DNA of 64,000 nt from Thermoactinospora rubra. Its GTDB lineage: Bacteria > Actinomycetota > Actinomycetes > Streptosporangiales > Streptosporangiaceae. The notes under the pieces were generated by a model that saw only the letters and a program-made list of their open reading frames with translations, was not told the DNA's origin and did not search any database. Location of the stretch: NCBI RefSeq assembly GCF_002093975.1, contig NZ_MSZZ01000034.1:62001-126000 (forward strand), written 5' to 3'. Positions 49,910 to 58,187 of this stretch are shown here, piece after piece (the stretch's first letter is position 1; each line of letters opens with the position of its first letter). Position numbers and translations under genes: made by a program.

Positions 49910-51334
49910 ATGGACCTTGCTGACATCGGCGTGACCGGCCTGGCCACCATGGGCCGGAACCTGGCGCGCAACCTGGCCAGGCACGGGTACGCCGTGGCGG
50001 TGCACAACCGCACGGCCGGCCGTACCGAGGAACTGGTGGCGCAGTTCGGCGGGGAGGGCACCTTCCTGCCCGCCACCGACCTGAAGAGCTTCGTCGCCTC
50101 GCTCAAGCGCCCCCGGCGGGCGATCGTCATGGTGAAGGCCGGGCCGGGGACCGACGCGGTGATCGACCAGCTCGCCGAGCTCATGGAGCCGGGCGACATG
50201 ATCGTCGACGGCGGCAACGCGCTGTTCACCGACACGCGGCGGCGGGAGGCGGCGCTGCGCGAGAAGGGCATCCACTTCGTCGGCACGGGCATCTCCGGCG
50301 GCGAGGAGGGGGCGCTGCACGGGCCCTCGATCATGCCGGGCGGGTCGCGTGAGTCCTACGAGGCGCTCGGCCCGATCCTGGAGGACATCGCGGCCAAGGT
50401 GGACGGCGTGCCGTGCGCGACCTACGTGGGGCCCGACGGCGCCGGGCACTTCGTGAAGATGGTGCACAACGGCATCGAGTACGCCGACATGCAGCTCATC
50501 GCCGAGTCCTACGACCTGCTGCGGCAGGCCCTGGGCGCCACCCCGGCGGAGCTCGCCGAGATCTTCCGCGAGTGGAACGCCGGCGAGCTGGAGTCCTACC
50601 TCATCGAGATCACCGCCGAGGTGCTCGCCCACGTGGACGCCGAGACCGGCAAGCCGTTCGTGGACGTGGTGCTGGACCAGGCCGAGCAGAAGGGCACCGG
50701 CCGGTGGACCGTGCAGAGCGCGCTCGACCTGGGCGTGCCGGTCACGGGCATCGCGGAGGCGGTGTTCGCGCGCAGCCTGTCGGGGCACCCCGAGCAGCGT
50801 GCGGCCGCCCGGGCGCTGGCGGGGCCGGCGGTGAGCGGCGTCGCGGACCGGTCCTTCGTCGAGGACGTACGGCAGGCGCTCTACGCATCCAAGATCGTCG
50901 CCTACGCGCAGGGGTTCGACCAGATCACGGCCGCGTCGCAGGAGTTCGGCTGGGACATCGACCGCGGGGCGATGGCGACGATCTGGCGCGGCGGATGCAT
51001 CATCAGGGCCCGGTTCCTGGACCGCATCCGGCAGGCGTTCGACGCCGACCCGTCGCTGGCGACGCTGCTGGTGGACCGGTACTTCGCCGACGCCCTGGCG
51101 CTCGCCCAGGACGCCTGGCGGCGGGTGGTGAGCACGGCGGCGTCGATCGGCGTGCCCACGCCGGGCTTCTCCTCGGCGCTGGCCTACTACGACGCGCTGC
51201 GGCGCGACCGGCTGCCTGCCGCGCTCATCCAGGGCCAGCGCGACTTCTTCGGGGCGCACACGTACCGGCGTGTGGACCGGGAGGGCGCCTTCCACACGGA
51301 CTGGTCGGGCGACCGCGCGGAGCGGCCCGCCTGA
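49910..51334 (+). CDS. gnd: 6-phosphogluconate dehydrogenase (NADP-dependent, decarboxylating)
   Basis: 474 residues, the length of the long 6PGDH group. N-terminal Rossmann loop GVTGLATMGRNLARNLARHGYAVAVHNRT; the substrate signature IMPGGSRESYEALGPIL; catalytic GPDGAGHFVKMVHNGIEYADMQLI with Lys and Asn; and GTGRWTVQSALDLGVPVT. It catalyses oxidative decarboxylation of 6-phosphogluconate to ribulose 5-phosphate and NADPH. AGGAG 5 nt before the ATG. A terminator hairpin follows. Confidence 0.97.
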   Translation: MDLADIGVTGLATMGRNLARNLARHGYAVAVHNRTAGRTEELVAQFGGEGTFLPATDLKSFVASLKRPRRAIVMVKAGPGTDAVIDQLAELMEPGDMIVDGGNALFTDTRRREAALREKGIHFVGTGISGGEEGALHGPSIMPGGSRESYEALGPILEDIAAKVDGVPCATYVGPDGAGHFVKMVHNGIEYADMQLIAESYDLLRQALGATPAELAEIFREWNAGELESYLIEITAEVLAHVDAETGKPFVDVVLDQAEQKGTGRWTVQSALDLGVPVTGIAEAVFARSLSGHPEQRAAARALAGPAVSGVADRSFVEDVRQALYASKIVAYAQGFDQITAASQEFGWDIDRGAMATIWRGGCIIRARFLDRIRQAFDADPSLATLLVDRYFADALALAQDAWRRVVSTAASIGVPTPGFSSALAYYDALRRDRLPAALIQGQRDFFGAHTYRRVDREGAFHTDWSGDRAERPA

Positions 51335-51347
51335 CGGGGCCCTCGCT

Positions 51348-51389
51348 CCGGGGCCGGCGGTCCCAGGTCCCTTCTTCCGCCGGCCCCGG
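51348..51389. terminator. bidirectional terminator between gnd and sialidase genes
   Basis: Left arm CCGGGGCCGGCGG (51348-51360) pairs perfectly with right arm CCGCCGGCCCCGG (51377-51389), 13-bp stem and 16-nt loop, between convergent genes. Confidence 0.75.
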
Positions 51390-51411
51390 CCGTTCCCGCC
51401 CCTGCCGGGTC

Positions 51412-53355
51412 TCAGGGCGAGAGCGTCGCGGTCACCACGCTCCAGCGGATGCGCGCCGCCGCGGCGTTCCCGCCCGGCGTGCCCGTCACCCAATGCGAGG
51501 CGTGCGGCTCCTCCCCGCTGTCCTGCACCACCCACGTCGCCCCCGTGTCGCGGCCATCGCGGTACAGCCGCGCCGTGCCCGCGCTGTCCACGGTCACCTT
51601 CCAGACGGCCGCGCCGCCCGGATGCGCATGCACCTGCCTCCAGCGGGCCGAACCCTTGACGAGCGCCCACACGGTCCCCCGCTGGACGGTCATCATCAGC
51701 CGTTTGGCCCCGTTGGCCGCCTTGACGCCCAGGCTCACCCCGTGGCCTGTGACAGGATTCAGCGCGCTGTCGTCCAGCACCTCCCCCAGGAACTCCACCG
51801 TCACGTCGCGCGGCTCGATCGGCAGCCGGATCCCGTCGGGCCGGGCGTCCGCGCTGCGCAGCCGTACCTCCTGGGTCCACGCCGCCAGCAGGTCGCCGAC
51901 CTCCAGCCGGTCGACCAGCGCCGGGCCGGGGCCGAAGACGCGGATGCGCGGCGGGCCGCCGTCCCGGGGGACGGCCAGGCGGGTCCCGTCGTGCAGGAAC
52001 GTCGCGCGGCCGTCCGCCGTCACGGCCACCCGCACCGGCCCCCGCACGTCCAGGGTGAGACGCCGCTCCCCCGTCGCCACCTCCAGCGCGTAGCCGCCGC
52101 CGGAGGCGGTCACCAGGAACGCCCCGCGCGGCGCCTGGGCCTGCGTCGCCACGCCCGGCAGGCGGATCCCGTTCCCGTCGCACACCGCTCCCTCCGCCGG
52201 CTCCCAGCCGCCCGCGTCCGCGCGGGCTCCGGTGAACGACCGCCGGACGTCCAGCGTGGCGACCTTGATGGCCGTCTGGTTGTGCTCCCACACCACGAAG
52301 AAGCGGCCGGGCGCGTACTCCTCCGCGCTGGGGTACACGTCCCAGCCCCGCGCCGCCCCGCGCGTCAGCCGTCCTCCGTCGGCGAACAGCCGGCCCGGGC
52401 CCCACGGCGAGCCGGGACGCTTGACCTTGTAGTGCAGCACCTCCCGGTACCGGTCGGGGCGCTCGCCCTGGAAGGGACCGCCCAGGGTGTTGTAGATCGC
52501 GACGTAGCGGCCTTCGCCGTCCCGGGCGAGGAGCCCCTTGACGTAGTAGTTCGGGATGTCCCGGTCGACGGCCATGGGCGACCAGGTCAGCCCGCCGTCG
52601 GCGCTCGTGGCGATCGCCGCGTACACCGCGTGCGTCCGGTAGTACGCGTCCTTCTCCCGCGGTGTCGTGCCGCCGCGCAGGTCGAGGGTCCGCGCCACCA
52701 TCAGCAGCGTCGCCGGGTCGTCGTGCGAGACGACCACCTGGGGTTCCTCGACGGCCATGCCGCGCGGCGGCCGCGCGAGCCCGCCGCGCCGCCAGGCCCG
52801 CAGGTCGGCCGAGCGCAGCACCCCGGCCCCGCCCTGCTGCCAGTACGGCAGGAGCCACACGTCCCCGTGCCTGATCGGCCGGGCGGCCAGCACCACCCCG
52901 CGCGAGTTGCGCGGCACGTCGACGGTGATCGGGAAGTCCTCCCAGGTCCGGCCGCGGTCGCGGCTGCGCTTGGCGGTCAGCTCCACGGGGAAGCCGTCGA
53001 CCTCGCCCTCGGCGTCGCGGTCCTCGGCGACCGTGATCCGCCCCAGGAACGCCAGCAGCGTGCCCGAGTCGTGGAGCAGGATCGCGTAGTGGTACCGGTG
53101 GGTCGCCGTCGCCTCGGCCAGCACCCCGGTCAGCCACGTCCGGCCCCCGTCGGCCGAACGGGCGTACAGGATGGACCCGCCGTCGGTCGGCGTGTCGTCG
53201 TGGGGGTCGGCCACCCCGGCCCGCCAGGCCACCACCAGCGTGTCCCGGTCGAGGACCGCGATGTCGGGCACCCGGTTGCCCTCGTGCGCCAGCTCGCCGT
53301 CCGGCCGCGTGGCCGCCTTCGCGTAGACGGTGACAGGCCTGCCCACCTCGCCCAT
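51412..53355 (-). CDS. sialidase-like protein with C-terminal beta-sandwich domain
   Basis: 647 residues. The N-terminal ~430 are a sialidase propeller: an RIP-like motif NRVPDIAV, Asp boxes SADGGRTW and SADGGLTW (with degenerate SRDRGRTW), and a late VYPSAEEYAPGRFFVVWEHN region with an acidic residue where the Tyr/Glu pair of sialidases is expected. The last ~120 residues (from ALNPVTGHGVSLGVKAANGAK to WSVVTATLSP) form a separate beta-rich domain. There is no signal peptide, and upstream codons in frame reach a stop without one, so it appears to be cytosolic, unlike most bacterial sialidases. Confidence 0.78.
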   Translation of the reverse strand: MGEVGRPVTVYAKAATRPDGELAHEGNRVPDIAVLDRDTLVVAWRAGVADPHDDTPTDGGSILYARSADGGRTWLTGVLAEATATHRYHYAILLHDSGTLLAFLGRITVAEDRDAEGEVDGFPVELTAKRSRDRGRTWEDFPITVDVPRNSRGVVLAARPIRHGDVWLLPYWQQGGAGVLRSADLRAWRRGGLARPPRGMAVEEPQVVVSHDDPATLLMVARTLDLRGGTTPREKDAYYRTHAVYAAIATSADGGLTWSPMAVDRDIPNYYVKGLLARDGEGRYVAIYNTLGGPFQGERPDRYREVLHYKVKRPGSPWGPGRLFADGGRLTRGAARGWDVYPSAEEYAPGRFFVVWEHNQTAIKVATLDVRRSFTGARADAGGWEPAEGAVCDGNGIRLPGVATQAQAPRGAFLVTASGGGYALEVATGERRLTLDVRGPVRVAVTADGRATFLHDGTRLAVPRDGGPPRIRVFGPGPALVDRLEVGDLLAAWTQEVRLRSADARPDGIRLPIEPRDVTVEFLGEVLDDSALNPVTGHGVSLGVKAANGAKRLMMTVQRGTVWALVKGSARWRQVHAHPGGAAVWKVTVDSAGTARLYRDGRDTGATWVVQDSGEEPHASHWVTGTPGGNAAAARIRWSVVTATLSP

Positions 53356-53429
53356 GCGGCCCAGCGAAGCCGAGGACGATCTCGCGCGGCAAGGCCTGTC
53401 ACCCGATGTTCACCGCCCGATAACCCAGC

Positions 53430-53777
53430 TCAACCCTCCATGACGCAGAACAGGTGGCCCTCGGGGTCCCTGAGCACGACCCAGTCGTCGCCGCCCGGCT
53501 GCTCGGCGGGCCTGGTGGCGCCGAGGGCGAGCAGTTCCTTGACGGCGGTGTCGAGGTTGTCCACGGCCAGGTCGAGGTGGACCTGCTTGGTGCCGTGGGG
53601 CCAGGCGGGCGGCTGGTAGCCGGGCACCCGCTGGAAGCTGAGACCGACGGGGCCGCCGCTGAGGGTGGCGAAGCCGGGGTCGTCGCCCGAGATGTCCCCG
53701 CCCAGGGCCTTCTGGTAGAAGGTGGCGAGCTCGGCGGGGTTGGCGCAGTCGATGACGATGCCGGAGATCCTGTTCAT
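53430..53777 (-). CDS. VOC-superfamily (glyoxalase-like) protein
   Basis: 115 residues: MNRISGIVIDCANPAELATFYQ begins the first module, then QVHLDLAVDNLDTAVKELLALGA, and the end reads VLRDPEGHLFCVM. It is of the same general type as the protein at 13793-14248. The ATG at 53777 is the usual family start; a GTG-initiated longer form exists to 53849. Function unknown, possibly a lyase or resistance protein. Confidence 0.85.
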   Translation of the reverse strand: MNRISGIVIDCANPAELATFYQKALGGDISGDDPGFATLSGGPVGLSFQRVPGYQPPAWPHGTKQVHLDLAVDNLDTAVKELLALGATRPAEQPGGDDWVVLRDPEGHLFCVMEG

Positions 53778-53912
53778 GGGCCCAGCCTGGCTCCCCGGCC
53801 CCGGGGCGGTCTTGAACATCCTTGCGCGCCGCCGATGTCCGGCCGGCACGAGCCGCGCGTCCCCGTCGCGCCGGCCCGGAACTGTCGGGGGCCTGCCGTA
53901 CCGTTCGGTGGC

Positions 53913-54782
53913 GTGCGGACCTCAGTGTGCCTGTCGAGAGGGGCGGGCTTCGCCGTCCACTCGGTGACGTGCCGGGACGACCATCGCGGGTGGTCGTCGG
54001 CGGAGGCCGTGCGGGGGTATCAGGTGGTGCTGGTACGGCGCGGCCGCTTCCGGCGGCTGGCCGACGGACGGGCCGACGACCTGGACCCGACGCTGGGCTA
54101 TGTGAGCGCGCCCGGCATGGAGGAGCGCTTCGCCCATCCGGCGGGCGGCGACGTGTGCACCTCGCTTCAGCTGTCGCCGTCGCTGTGGCGGAGCCTGGCG
54201 GGCGAGGCCCGGCCCGGCTCCGGCCTCTACGTCGACGCGCGGCTGGAGCTGGCGCACCGCCGCCTGCTGGCCGCCGCCGCGACGGGCGATTCCGGCTACG
54301 CGGTCGCCGAGTCGCTGCTCGGCCTCGTCGCCGCCGCGCTCTCGCGCGCCACCGGCGCCGCCGCGCGCCCGTCGTCCCCCTCGTCCCCACGCTCCCTCTC
54401 CTCCCCACGCTTCCCGTCCTCACCGGCTTCCCCGGCGTCCCGGGCCGCCTCGGTGTCGCTGGTGTCCCGGGCCCGGGAGGCGATCGCCGCCCGCCATCCG
54501 GCCGCCGACGGGCTGGTGCCGCTGGCCGCCCTGCTGGGCGCCTCGCCGTACCAGCTCAGCCGCGCCTTCACCCGCGAGCTGGGCGTCTCGCTCACCCACT
54601 ACCGCAACCGGGTGCGGGTCGGGTGGGCGCTGGACCGCCTGGAGGACGGCGAGACGAGCCTGGCGCTGCTCGCCGCCGACCTCGGCTTCGCCGACCAGGC
54701 CCACCTCACCAGGACCATGCGCCACCACCTCGGCCACACCCCCACCGCGCTCCGCCGCCTGCTGTCCCGCTCCCCGGCCTGA
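53913..54782 (+). CDS. AraC-family transcriptional regulator
   Basis: 289 residues from GTG 53913. The C-terminal ~100 form two HTH motifs (LVPLAALLGASPYQLSRAFTRELGVSLTHYRNRVRVGWALDRL and TSLALLAADLGFADQAHLTRTMRHHLGHTPTALRRLL). The N-terminal part is a cupin-like sensing domain. A Ser/Pro linker encoded by CCTC-rich DNA (54364-54440) separates them. A TACCGT box lies 8 nt upstream (leaderless). It is divergent from the VOC gene, a possible target. Confidence 0.88.
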   Translation: MRTSVCLSRGAGFAVHSVTCRDDHRGWSSAEAVRGYQVVLVRRGRFRRLADGRADDLDPTLGYVSAPGMEERFAHPAGGDVCTSLQLSPSLWRSLAGEARPGSGLYVDARLELAHRRLLAAAATGDSGYAVAESLLGLVAAALSRATGAAARPSSPSSPRSLSSPRFPSSPASPASRAASVSLVSRAREAIAARHPAADGLVPLAALLGASPYQLSRAFTRELGVSLTHYRNRVRVGWALDRLEDGETSLALLAADLGFADQAHLTRTMRHHLGHTPTALRRLLSRSPA

Positions 54783-54818
54783 GCGCCGCGCACGGCGCCG
54801 CCTCGCTAGGCTGTCCGC

Positions 54819-55250
54819 GTGCGTGATCTCGAAGGATGCCCACGGCCCCCGCGCGGCGCGGTGCGGGAGATCTACTCCGTCGACCGGGCCGCCACCCTCG
54901 GCTACGCCCCCGATCTGGACGGCCTGGCCGACCCCGGCGAGATCGTCTGGGCCTGGGTGCCGTACGAGGAGGACCCCGGCTGGGGCAAGGACCGCCCGCT
55001 GCTGGTCGTCGGCAGGACGGGGCGGCGGCTGCTGGGCATGATGCTGTCCAGCCGCGGCGACGACGGGCCGGAATGGCTCAGGCTGGGCGCGTGGGACCGC
55101 GACGGCCGCGTCTCGTTCGTGCGGATGGACCGGGTGTTCGTGCTGGAGGAGGACGACCTGCGCCGGGAGGGCGCGGTGCTGCCCGCCGACCGGTTCGCCG
55201 CGGTGGCCGCCCGGCTCAGGAGGACGTACGGCTGGGCCGCCGACGGCTGA
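54819..55250 (+). CDS. PemK/MazF-like protein without an adjacent antitoxin
   Basis: 143 residues. The central strand pattern GEIVWAWVPYEEDPGWGKDRPLLVVGR, then LLGMMLSSRGD and VSFVRMDRVFVL, matches the PemK/MazF SH3-like barrel that forms endoribonuclease toxins. Characteristic residues K-D-R-P-x-x-V are present. Proteins of this stand-alone kind are common in actinomycetes and may not be toxic. TAGGCT ends 6 nt before GTG 54819, so it is leaderless and monocistronic. No antitoxin gene precedes or follows it. Confidence 0.7.
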   Translation: MRDLEGCPRPPRGAVREIYSVDRAATLGYAPDLDGLADPGEIVWAWVPYEEDPGWGKDRPLLVVGRTGRRLLGMMLSSRGDDGPEWLRLGAWDRDGRVSFVRMDRVFVLEEDDLRREGAVLPADRFAAVAARLRRTYGWAADG

Positions 55251-55344
55251 CAACGGCCCCTGAGCACGTGTAACGGGCCACGCACGGCCGACGGGATCGT
55301 TATCATCGTGCCGCTCCCCCGCAGTGATCAACCGGGGGACTCTC

Positions 55345-56046
55345 GTGCGTGGACTCGTGTCGCCGGGCCTTGCGCTGTGCCTGGCCCTGCTCGCCGGCTG
55401 CTCGGCCGTTCCCGCGCCGCCCGTCGCCCGCGCGCCGGAGCCGCCCGCCGTATCGGACCAAGAGAAACAAGACAGACACGAGAAGGCCCCGAAGCCGCGC
55501 AAGAAGGTGCCCATGCTCGCCTCCGGCCGCTACAGGGTGGTCGGGGGCCACGCCCCGCCGAGGCCGGGTGCCGGGCCGGTGGTGCGCTACCTGGTGGAGG
55601 TGGAGCGCGGGCTGCCCTTCCGCGGCCGGGAGTTCGCCGCCGAGGTGCACCGCATCCTCAACGACCCGCGGGGCTGGGGGCGCTTCCGCCGGGTGGATCA
55701 CGGGCCGGTACGGCTGAGCGTCGCCCTGTCGAGCCCGCAGCTCACCGACCGGCAGTGCAGCCCCCTGCGCACCGGGGGCGAGCTGTCGTGCTGGAACGGC
55801 ACCCGGTCGGTGATCAACGCGCTGCGGTGGGCGCGGGGCGTGCGGCAGTACCGCGGCGACCTGGCCGCCTACCGCGAGTACGTGATCAGCCACGAGGTGG
55901 GGCACGGGCTGGGCCACTCGCACCGGTACTGCCCCGGCCGCGACCGCCTCGCGCCCGTCATGGCACAGCAGTCCAAGTCGCTCGCGGGCTGCCGCCCCAA
56001 CCCCTGGCCGCATCCGGGGAACACCCGCGAGCCCTCCGGGAGTTGA
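55345..56046 (+). CDS. DUF3152 lipoprotein, zinc-metalloprotease-like
   Basis: 233 residues from GTG 55345, which follows GGGGGA. A lipoprotein signal peptide (RGLVSPGLALCLALLAGC, lipobox LAGC) is followed by a Pro-rich linker. The DUF3152 domain contains SHEVGHGLGHSH, the HExxHxxGH zinc motif of metzincin-like proteases, so zinc-dependent proteolysis at the cell surface is likely but untested. The gene starts a run with the MBL gene 36 nt downstream. Confidence 0.85.
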   Translation: MRGLVSPGLALCLALLAGCSAVPAPPVARAPEPPAVSDQEKQDRHEKAPKPRKKVPMLASGRYRVVGGHAPPRPGAGPVVRYLVEVERGLPFRGREFAAEVHRILNDPRGWGRFRRVDHGPVRLSVALSSPQLTDRQCSPLRTGGELSCWNGTRSVINALRWARGVRQYRGDLAAYREYVISHEVGHGLGHSHRYCPGRDRLAPVMAQQSKSLAGCRPNPWPHPGNTREPSGS

Positions 56047-56082
56047 TCCCGGTGGAGTCCAACAGTCACGAGTGGGGGCCAC

Positions 56083-57213
56083 ATGGCGGGGATGCGGACG
56101 GTGCGGCGGCTGATCGCGGGTGGCGCAGCGCTGGCGGCCGCGGGCTGGGCGGTGCGGGAGGTCCCGGCGGAGCTGGGCGTGCGGCCCCTCCAGTCAGGAC
56201 CCGAGCGGGTCAAGAGGGTCATGCGCTCGCCGCAGTTCAGGGACGGGGCGTTCGTCAACCCGATGCCGGAGCCCACGAGCGTCGCCCCGCCGCCGCCCGG
56301 CCTGGTGCGTGAGCTGCTGCGCGACCGGGACAGCAGGCGCCCGGCCGGTCCGGTGCCGCTGCGCGTGCCGCCTGCCCGCGACCCCTCGCCCACGGGGGTG
56401 GGCGTGGTGTGGTACGGCCATGCGTCCACGCTGGTGGAGATCGAGGGCAGGCGGGTGCTGTTCGACCCGGTGTGGAGCCGCCGCGTCTCGCCCTCCCAGC
56501 TGGTCGGCCCCAAGCGGCACCACCCCCTGCCGGTGGCACTCAACGAGCTGCCCCAGGTCGACGCGATCGCCATCTCCCACGACCACTACGACCACCTCGA
56601 CATGGCGACCGTCAAGACGCTGACCCGCACCCAGAAGGCGCCGTTCGTCGTGCCGCTGGGCATCGGGGCGCACCTGGAGCGCTGGGGCGTGCCGCTGTAC
56701 CGGATCATCGAGCTGGACTGGGAGGAGGAGGCGGTCGTGGGCGGGCTGCGCTTCGTGTCCACCGCCGCCCGCCACTTCTCCGGCCGCTCGCTGCGGCGCA
56801 ACGACACGCTGTGGGGGTCCTGGGTGGTCGCGGGACGCCGGCGCAGGGTCTTCTACGCCGGCGACTCCGGCTACTTCGAGGGCTACAAGGGCATCGGCGC
56901 CGCGCACGGGCCGTTCGACCTGACGCTCATGCCGGTGGGCGCCTACAGCCCGGCCTGGCCCGACATCCACATGAACCCCGAGGAGGCCGTCACCGCCCAC
57001 CTCGACCTCGGCGGCAAGCTGCTGTTGCCGGTGCACTGGGCGACCTTCACGCTGGCGCTGCACCCGTGGTCGGAGCCGGTGGACCGGCTGTGGCGGGAGG
57101 CCAAGGCGCGCGACGTGGCGATCGTCGTGCCCAGGCCGGGCGAGGCGGTGGACGTGGACGACGCGCCCGCGGTCGACGGGTGGTGGGAGACCCTGGGGTG
57201 GGCGCGCCGGTGA
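56083..57213 (+). CDS. MBL-fold metallohydrolase (NAPE-PLD/UlaG-like)
   Basis: 376 residues. A basic/hydrophobic N-terminus (RRLIAGGAALAAAGWAV) suggests a signal or anchor. The metal-binding motifs are GHASTLVEIEGRRVLFDPVW, ISHDHYDHLDMATV (HxHxDH), the His in STAARHFSGRS, the Asp in VFYAGDSGYFEGY, and LLPVHWATF. The pattern is that of the NAPE-hydrolysing phospholipase D/lactonase branch. GTGGGGGCC precedes the ATG. Confidence 0.88.
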   Translation: MAGMRTVRRLIAGGAALAAAGWAVREVPAELGVRPLQSGPERVKRVMRSPQFRDGAFVNPMPEPTSVAPPPPGLVRELLRDRDSRRPAGPVPLRVPPARDPSPTGVGVVWYGHASTLVEIEGRRVLFDPVWSRRVSPSQLVGPKRHHPLPVALNELPQVDAIAISHDHYDHLDMATVKTLTRTQKAPFVVPLGIGAHLERWGVPLYRIIELDWEEEAVVGGLRFVSTAARHFSGRSLRRNDTLWGSWVVAGRRRRVFYAGDSGYFEGYKGIGAAHGPFDLTLMPVGAYSPAWPDIHMNPEEAVTAHLDLGGKLLLPVHWATFTLALHPWSEPVDRLWREAKARDVAIVVPRPGEAVDVDDAPAVDGWWETLGWARR

Positions 57214-57293
57214 AGCCCGCCGGTGAAGCGCCGCTGAGCTCGACCGGTGAGCTCGGCCGGTGGGCTCGCCGCGACGGGCGGTAGTGTCGCCTC

Positions 57294-58184
57294 GTGAGCA
57301 ACCTGGAGCGGCATCCGCGTGAGGTCGTCTGCGGCGGCGCGGACCGGCACGCGAGCGAGGTGCTGACCGGCCATCCGGTGGCGCTGGGCGGCCCCCGCGC
57401 CATGACCGTCCACCGCCTGCTGCCCGGCCGGCAGCGCCGGATGATCGGCCCGTGGTGCTTCCTGGACGCCTACGGGCCCGAGGTGACCGCCATGCGGGTG
57501 CCGCCGCACCCGCACACCGGCCTGCAGACCGTCACCTGGCTGGTCGAGGGCGAGGTGCTGCACCGCGACAGCCTGGGCAGCCAGCAGGCGGTACGGCCCG
57601 GCCAGCTCAACCTGATGACGGCCGGGCGGGGCATCTCGCATTCGGAGGAGTCGGCCGAGACGCTGCTGCACGGCGTGCAGCTGTGGGTGGCGCTGCCCGG
57701 GGAGCACCGGCACGTCGCCCCGGGTTTCGAGCACCACGCCGGCCTGCCGGAGGAGGGCGGGATCCGGGTGGTCATGGGCTCGCTGGCCGGGATGGCCTCC
57801 CCGGCGACGTGCCACAGCCCGCTGGTCTGCGCCGAGATCTCGGTCGCGGGCGGGCTCGAGGTGCCCGTCGACCCGGCGTTCGAGCACGGCGTCCTGTGGC
57901 TGTCCTCGGGCGAGGAGCCGTCGGTGGCGTACCTGCCGCCGGGCCGTACCACGATCACCCTGTCCGGCCACGGCCGGGCGCTGCTGATCGGCGGGGAGCC
58001 GTTCGGCGAGGAGATCGTCATGTGGTGGAACTTCGTCGGCCGCACCCACGAGGAGATCGCCGCCTACCGCAAGGAGTGGGCCGAGGGCGAGGGCTTCGGC
58101 CGCGTCGCGGGCTTCGCCGGGGCGCCCCTGCCCGCCCCGGCGCTGCCCACGGTACGGCTCAAGCCGCGCGGGCGGGTGCGCTAG
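57294..58184 (+). CDS. pirin family protein
   Basis: 296 residues of the bicupin pirin family: VHRLLPGRQRRMIGPWCFLDAYGP, metal-binding PPHPHTGLQTVTWLVEGEVLHRDSLG (His pair and Glu) and LMTAGRGISHSEES (third His). Members act as quercetinases or redox regulators. TAGTGT lies 6 nt before GTG 57294 (leaderless). It ends 3 nt from the convergent kinase gene. Confidence 0.92.
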   Translation: MSNLERHPREVVCGGADRHASEVLTGHPVALGGPRAMTVHRLLPGRQRRMIGPWCFLDAYGPEVTAMRVPPHPHTGLQTVTWLVEGEVLHRDSLGSQQAVRPGQLNLMTAGRGISHSEESAETLLHGVQLWVALPGEHRHVAPGFEHHAGLPEEGGIRVVMGSLAGMASPATCHSPLVCAEISVAGGLEVPVDPAFEHGVLWLSSGEEPSVAYLPPGRTTITLSGHGRALLIGGEPFGEEIVMWWNFVGRTHEEIAAYRKEWAEGEGFGRVAGFAGAPLPAPALPTVRLKPRGRVR

Positions 58185-58187
58185 CTC

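Noticed and set aside
49805-53392. 1195-codon minus-strand frame opposite gnd and overlapping the sialidase gene
   Set aside because: Low-complexity shadow frame; gnd on the plus strand and the sialidase in its own frame explain the DNA.
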